The position numbers and the translations under genes are program-made. Shown here piece after piece: positions 58,328 to 64,000 of a stretch of DNA of 64,000 nucleotides; positions within the stretch are counted from its first letter, which is position 1; the number at the start of each line of letters is the position of its first letter. The notes beneath the pieces are model-generated. The model was not told where the DNA came from, made no database searches, and worked only from the letters and a program-made list of their open reading frames with translations. This stretch comes from Haliclona indistincta. Lineage: Eukaryota > Porifera > Demospongiae > Haplosclerida > Chalinidae. The DNA lies in NCBI GenBank assembly GCA_964017065.1, contig OZ024788.1:4108887-4172886 (forward strand). The letters run 5' to 3'.

Positions 58328-60744
58328 GACAATATCAGCAGTCATTGCTGTATCAACTTCCTTTCCTGTCCACTTACTCCTCTCAAAAATATTTGTGACA
58401 CAACCATACTCCTCAAGTTTCTTCAAAAAGGCGTCAACATGAGGTGGCTCAGAACCATAAAGTTTGCAGTCTGCAACTTTTCGACCTTTTCTAATAAAAT
58501 CAATCAAGTTTACAAAGTTTAAACAAACCCGATGATCCTTCTTAGAGATTAAACAATTATTTCTTGCAACCACCTCTTGTGCATTGATCCATGAATTTGA
58601 GTTGTCGATAAAAATCATTACTTGCTCGCTTTCTGTTAAAACCCTGAGAAGTTTTAGGAACAGGCTGAGAATGATCGTAATAATGGCCTGGCCTTGGCGA
58701 AGCAACATTATAAATATCTGTACGGTCAAAATTATCGGAGTCTTGAAAATTATACCCCAGTTAAGCGAAATCTTGTTAGTTGTCGAGGTGCCTGACGCAG
58801 CTTGAGAGCTCGGTTGAGACGAATATTCGTTAGTTGTCGAGGTGCCTGACGCAGCTTGAGAACTCGGCTGTGAAGAATTTTCGTTCGTTGTCGAGGTGCC
58901 TGACGCAGCTTGTGAGATCGGTTGAGACGAATATTCGTTAGTTGTCGAGGTGCCTGACGCAGCTTGAGAGATCGGTTGAGACGAATATTCGTTAGTTGTC
59001 GAGGTACCTGACGCAGCTTGAGAACTCGGCTGTGACGAATTTTCGTTCGTTGTCGAGGTGCCTGACGCAGCTTGAGAGCTCGGTTGGGAGGCATGTTTTG
59101 TATAGGTAGGTGTTATGGTGCCTGGTGCAGGTGGTTGGGGAAAATGAGCAGGTCGAGAAGTCGGTTGAGAGGAACACTAGTTAGTTGTCGGGGCATCTGA
59201 TGTTGATAGATTGCTGTGTCGAGAATTTTTTGTAGATGAAGTTGAGGCAGATGGTTTCGAGGCACCTTTTTTTGAATTCCTACCTTGTGATCGGGTTCCA
59301 TTATTATTATGCCACGCGGTAGTCGTGGCATATTTAGGGTTGGCACGAAAATAAGATGGCGGATACACCAGACTGAAAACGAGTTAATCGTGTATTTCTC
59401 TTCTCTCGTACAATCTCACGGTATTTTAATCACCTGGTGTCCATACTGATGGGTAAGCGCTTGCAATGAGTCCATTAGGTCCGTCAAGAAAACATGTTGG
59501 TACGTCAAAGAAACAATATGGCGTCTCGTCAGGATGCAACTTACGGCACGCTCATATCTTCGCCGCACGGGCGTTTCAAGCGATTCTAACCATCTGAGGC
59601 GTCTTAGACGATTTTTCGATGCCAAAGAGACCTTTAGTAACAGCAGAAACGAAGTCTAAGGTGGTAAACCAGAGTTCACGTGATCACCCGTTTGTTCATC
59701 TTCTTCTTTCTTCTTATTCTTCAGAGAGTCTAGCACAGTAGTGAGCGAGCCAAATGCAACTAAACTTACACAGAAGCAACGCTACCTATGACCATCAGTG
59801 CACCTGACATCTATTTAAGCCTAAAACACTAGCAGAAGCGAGTATTTCCAGGAAAACAGCGATTTTTGGACTCCATTCCATGCTTTCTGCTTGAACTCCG
59901 TTACTAGGTTACGCCTACTCGCGCACGCCCGTGTATGTAATTATTCTAATACAAGCGCACCTTAGTACAAATGGCTTGGAACGCGAGTGCATGCTGCTGC
60001 CACTAGCAGTGTTCACAGCAGACTGCAGACGACGAACAAATCTTCACTGTTACACTGGATTTGCCTGTTCAGGCTTGTAAGAATGCTAGCTTAAACTTAG
60101 CTAATGTTGCGTGGTACGTGTTGCATACAGTGCAGAGCCGATCGAGTGCAGCCGGTCGCCTCGCAGTCAGTGGAATAGATCTCTTTATACTGTATTAGCA
60201 TAAGTGCCAACTAAGTCATTAATAAATAAAAAAGAAAAGAAACAAGTAATAAAAACATTTTAACAAAAATGCAAGAGATTTAGGGTTGGTACATGTATCG
60301 AAAAAGTATGGAAACTAGGTTGTGAAAAGTAAACAAGATTTGAAATAAAAAGGATTATAACATTAGCAGTGTAATGCTACCTCCCTAAATTAACTAACTT
60401 CGATTGTTGCAGTTAATTTAATGGGGAGGTAGCATTACGCTGCTAATGTTATAATCCTTTTTATTTCAATCTTGTTTACTTTTCACAACCTAGTTTCCAT
60501 ACTTTTTCGATACATGTACCAACCCTAAATCTCTTGCATTTTTGTTAAAATGTTTTTATTACTTGTTATAGGTAGGTTTACGTCGAGCCGGCATAGGCTC
60601 TCGAGCGCGAGAATATCCAGACAGGTTATGATCATGACTTGGGCGGTCACTCCGAGCTACCAACGTTGGTGGTCGCGAGGGTAAAAAAGATGTCGGGTTA
60701 CTAGCAGCTATTTGCGCATATGACGGCTTCGTTTGTGAATCCAT
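58328..60744 (-). pseudogene. 5' half of the fourth NYN/zinc gene, decayed
   Basis: The start MDSQTKPSYAQIAAS at 60744 matches the intact paralogue. After about 50 codons (near 60.58 kb) a 1.25 kb repeat interrupts the gene; coding resembling GRNSKKGASKPSAS resumes near 59.3 kb. A stop follows at about 59180. Then come six copies of an 18-residue Ser/Thr-rich unit (58781-59100), a frame-disturbed stretch, and the first part of the NYN domain (IFIDNSNSW...GKEVDTAMTADIVA) ending at 58328. The domain continues at 48202. The stops, shifts and two insertions make this copy non-functional as read. Confidence 0.72.
59308..60566. repeat. Composite repeat ending in a long hairpin, copy 2, inside the NYN pseudogene
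   Basis: This copy has the same orientation and ends as 25784-28376 but lacks its nested elements. It interrupts the low-complexity coding region of the split NYN gene, with TTAT on both sides as a possible target duplication. The terminal hairpin spans about 60240-60566. Confidence 0.65.
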
Positions 60745-60749
60745 GTTTT

Positions 60750-63290
60750 CAGGTAATGAACCAATAATCGGTCACCACGTTACGTATAATATTATTTAGT
60801 CACTTCGTAACAGCCAGCTGGAGGAGAAGTCAGCTATTCACTGGTGATGGACTCTGTTGTAGACCTGTATGCAACCAAACAGGCAAGCCGCCAGCGTACC
60901 AAAATTCTCAATTTTACTTGCAACGGAAGTGGGCGGTAACCGTCCGTGGAAGAGGAGAAATGGACGAAAGTGTTGGCTTACAAAAATACCTGATTTTGTC
61001 TCTGTTAACCTGTAATTCCTTGTTAACAACATTTGTTCTTGTTCTTTATTGGCCGGATTTTATCTACGAGAGGTCTTGGGAACTGTATGTTGCATCGTAG
61101 TTGAATAAACGCGGTGTAAAGTGCTTGAGCGTCACACTTGGACACGGTATGTTTCTGCTTTCCGCTCCCCCACTGATCAAACAATACGCCAGACACAGCT
61201 TGTAAGTTAATGACTGTATAGAGCAGACTACTCCGTTAGCTACCCTTCCATAGTAATAATAACCACGTAGCTGTGCAAAAACGGCAGTGCCCAACTTTTT
61301 AGCATAGCTTTTTGGAGTTTAAAGTGGCTTCACTGTAATGGAAAGATACAGAAGAAGACGTTGTATCAACTTCATACTTATTATCTTGGTATGTCAGTTT
61401 GTATTGTACACTCTAATTCTATTTTCTTGACTCTATCCTTCCTCTGGGTCCTTATTTTTCTGTTCATGTACTGCAATATCGTAATTTTTCTTCTCATCAT
61501 CTCCCTGGGTCCTGCTGTGAAATCAGGGTTATATTTTCTGCATTCATGTGTCTCTGAGAGATGGCCATATCGAGTACTGACAGCAGAACTCGCCAATACA
61601 GTGTGGATACTGATTTTTGTGTTAATAATTATGCATGAATGTCATGGCGACCATACAATAACGTCTGATCGGTCAAGTTTTGCTTAGACACAGATGAAAC
61701 TTGGCAAGCTTGTTGTGTGATGCATTATTAAACTGGTAAAATAGACAAACTGTTCACAGCTGTGCAAAAACGCGCGTGCCCAACTTTTTTGTAAAGTTGA
61801 TGTTTTGCAGTGGCATATGATTTCTACTGAACAGATTTTTTCCAAATTGGCACTGTTAAAGACAGAAAATCTTGGCATAAAAGTAGCTTGGAGTTTAATC
61901 GAGTATATCGCCACACTTTGAGAGTAAAGCGCGTATAACAAAGTTACTCGCGCTTGGTGCGCGTTATTTAGAGGGCAAGTAAATCTCCGTAAATAAGCAG
62001 ATTTGGGAACGCTGGCTGCCCGCCTGCAAAGATTCCAAGCGCTCAGTTCGTTTGTGGCGGGGCCGGGTGTGTATAATCATAGATATCAGGAGGCGCGGTC
62101 GATCCCTGCCCGGCCGCCCTGGGAGTATCGATATCGCGCCTGCGCCCACGCAATCGAGCCACACCTATATGGCGCGCCGTTTGTCACCCGGTTCGGAAAC
62201 TTTCGTATCACATACATTGTAATGATACAAAAGATAGAAATTGTTTACTGACAAAAGCGTGCTTCGGAGACAATGAGATCAGTAGATTTTGGGAAGGGCC
62301 TGATAGCATGTCCCCTGGAAGATCTCGACCCCCTTAGAGATCTGATGGCAGATCTTAAGAGAGAGAAGCTGATGCGTCATTTTAGCCAGAAGGTTGTGGT
62401 GGAGTAGGGTTGGTCCTATTTAGTGTCTGCAAACATTAATTTATACGTTTCATTTATATTAGGTGCATGCTGGACATGAATTCTGTTGCAGGTCCTCACG
62501 CTCTGTGACATGCATTCACTCTTTCTACATGTATTTCTGTCACAGGTGAGCATAGTATGAGTAACTGAATAAACCAATTGCTTATAACAACAGTACTACT
62601 GTTCTAAAAGTCAGCTATCCTTTTAGGAAGTGACTTTCATGACACAAAATTCTGGGTATTTTATAATTTTCATAACAAATTTAATATGGAAATGTTTTCA
62701 TTTTGGTCCAGTGACTTTGTAACTGCACATGCATTCGTGCATAAAATTTGATTATTAATTTTACCATGAGATTGCCATTCCAAGGAGTCTACAACTCTGG
62801 AACAATGGAAAAATGGGCTGCTATTGTGCAAGAGAAATATACAGCCCTAGTACAGTATATGTTCACATGTGGCTGTACGGCTCGTGCAAGCCTAATAAGG
62901 AAGTTTTTTCAATGCTGAGTGGTGGAAATATTTGTTATTACCATTGCACTATTGGAACTTCAACATTCATTGGAATGATAAGCTCCTGATTTTACTGTTA
63001 TCAAATTATTGTACATTGTACATGTACAATTTGTGCACTGCCATAATTATACTATATGCTATCAACCAATTATTAAGAACAATAACTAGACGATACATTG
63101 TATGTATAAAGTCGATTATAAAGTAGTCTCTACAGGTCTCTTCAGTTCTTTTTTTTGGAAAACCTTTTCCAACGGCCTGCATAATAAAAAAATGATAAAA
63201 TTAATAAGAAGGAAAGTAGCAAATCAAGTGATGCACAAACTGATAATCAATATCGGTATGTGCATTAAATTCATGATCTTTTATTAGATT
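60750..63290. other. No gene recognised
   Basis: Short frames only. GCTGTGCAAAAACG and GTGCCCAACTTTTT occur twice, near 61.27 and 61.76 kb, as a direct repeat. A hydrophobic 108-codon frame at 61361-61687 has no supporting context. Confidence 0.5.
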
Positions 63291-63292
63291 AA

Positions 63293-64000
63293 AGAAAATT
63301 AAAAATATTTCTATCGAAATCAAAAGGATGTAGGGTTGTGAAATCTACCACTGGTCCACAATGTAAACTAACAAGGAACAAGCATGGAATGGTAACACGA
63401 ATGACTTGCTAACAGACCATAGATCCATACATCAGTGGCTGCAGTGGTTGGCTATAGCTAGTTCAGCTAATTGCGCTGTTGACTGACACCTAACGTGCAT
63501 TCAGCTTGTGACAGCCACTGATGTAGGGATCTATGGTCTGTTAGCAAGTCATTCGTGTTACCATTCCATGCTTGTTCCTTGTTAGTTTACATTGTGGACC
63601 AGTGGTAGATTTCACAACCCTATACATCCTTTTGATTTCGATAGAAATCTTTTTAATTTTCTTTTTTGTGTCCTTTTCACTTTTCAGTGAAGTGCAGTTC
63701 AATATCATGCACATACTGAGCTGTCTTTGTTTCCATCATTGGTTTAGTTTTTCTGTTGCTGATGGCTTTTTTTATTATTAACAATAATATTTTAAACTTG
63801 TAGCCAGTGCTTGTAGCTAGTTATATCAGCTCGCCTATGCACGCATGCATGCAGTGGATACGAGCCCCGCCCACACTTGCTTGTAGACCTGTACGGCAGT
63901 TGTAATTATCTGGCAAGCGCAGAATGGTGATCCTATACGAGCTTACCGTTCTTCGAAGGCTCCAGACAAATGTGTTCTCCGTGATCCAAACGGCGTGGCG
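63293..64000. repeat. Interspersed repeat with foldback 5' part, copy 3 (cut by window end)
   Basis: The foldback spans 63293-63663 and the tail (GAGCCCCGCCCACACTTG, then TTCTTCGAAGGCTCCAG) runs off the window edge. It is collinear with the copies at 5.3 and 17.9 kb. Confidence 0.65.

Noticed and set aside
59308..60566. Helitron, because of the small palindrome near one end
   Set aside because: No 5' TC or 3' CTRR ends and no A/T insertion site; the repeat ends in a long hairpin instead.
61361..61687. Hydrophobic 108-codon frame as a membrane protein
   Set aside because: No splice context, no homologue recognised and T-rich composition alone explains the hydrophobic residues.

Overview
The window reads as nuclear DNA of an early-branching animal, most likely a demosponge (inference). 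The reasons are animal death-fold domains (CARD-like, death domain, ZU5) joined in unusual orders, a DENND2-type DENN gene, intron-dense genes with many short introns, AT-rich flanks, and very many small inverted-repeat elements. I could not run homology searches; exons were assembled by hand from open frames, GT/AG sites and codon phase. || Layout. (1) About 1.66-16.75 kb, minus strand: an 18-exon, 3'-incomplete gene, here gene A. It encodes a CARD-like domain, a death domain, a conserved helical region, a second CARD-like domain, a short coiled coil and four tandem beta-rich (UPA-like) repeats. (2) 16.8-25.1 kb: a death-domain-like fragment, two decayed copies of the 3' end of a DENND2-type gene (+), and three minus-strand genes or remnants for NYN-domain RNase-like proteins with CCCH and CCHC zinc motifs; one is intact. 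(3) 25.1-29.4 kb: repeats and long hairpins. (4) 29.4-36.7 kb, minus: a complete 7-exon gene, gene B, reading CARD / conserved helical region / ZU5 / UPA-like / death domain, 763 residues. (5) 36.8-38.7 kb: mobile elements. (6) 38.7-46.2 kb, plus: a 25-exon DENND2-type gene. A 1.54 kb TIR element with a TA target duplication lies inside one coding exon, and a tRNA-Ile(GAT)-like gene lies in an intron. (7) 46.2-60.8 kb: a fourth NYN gene copy, broken by a precisely definable 10.1 kb TIR-flanked insertion that itself holds nested elements and minisatellites. (8) 60.8-64 kb: no recognised gene; a repeat copy at the end. || How the parts relate. Genes A and B are paralogous death-fold adaptors. 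Their first exons are the same length (298 nt, phase 1), they share the middle helical region, and they share one intron position and phase inside the UPA-like fold; gene A seems to have multiplied the UPA-like unit instead of carrying ZU5. The DENND2 3' end (+) and an NYN gene (-) form a tail-to-tail unit present three times, only one of which keeps the DENN domain. The intergenic and intronic DNA holds at least six TIR or foldback families, several with readable target-site duplications of TA, TTAA, 5, 7, 8 or 9 bp.
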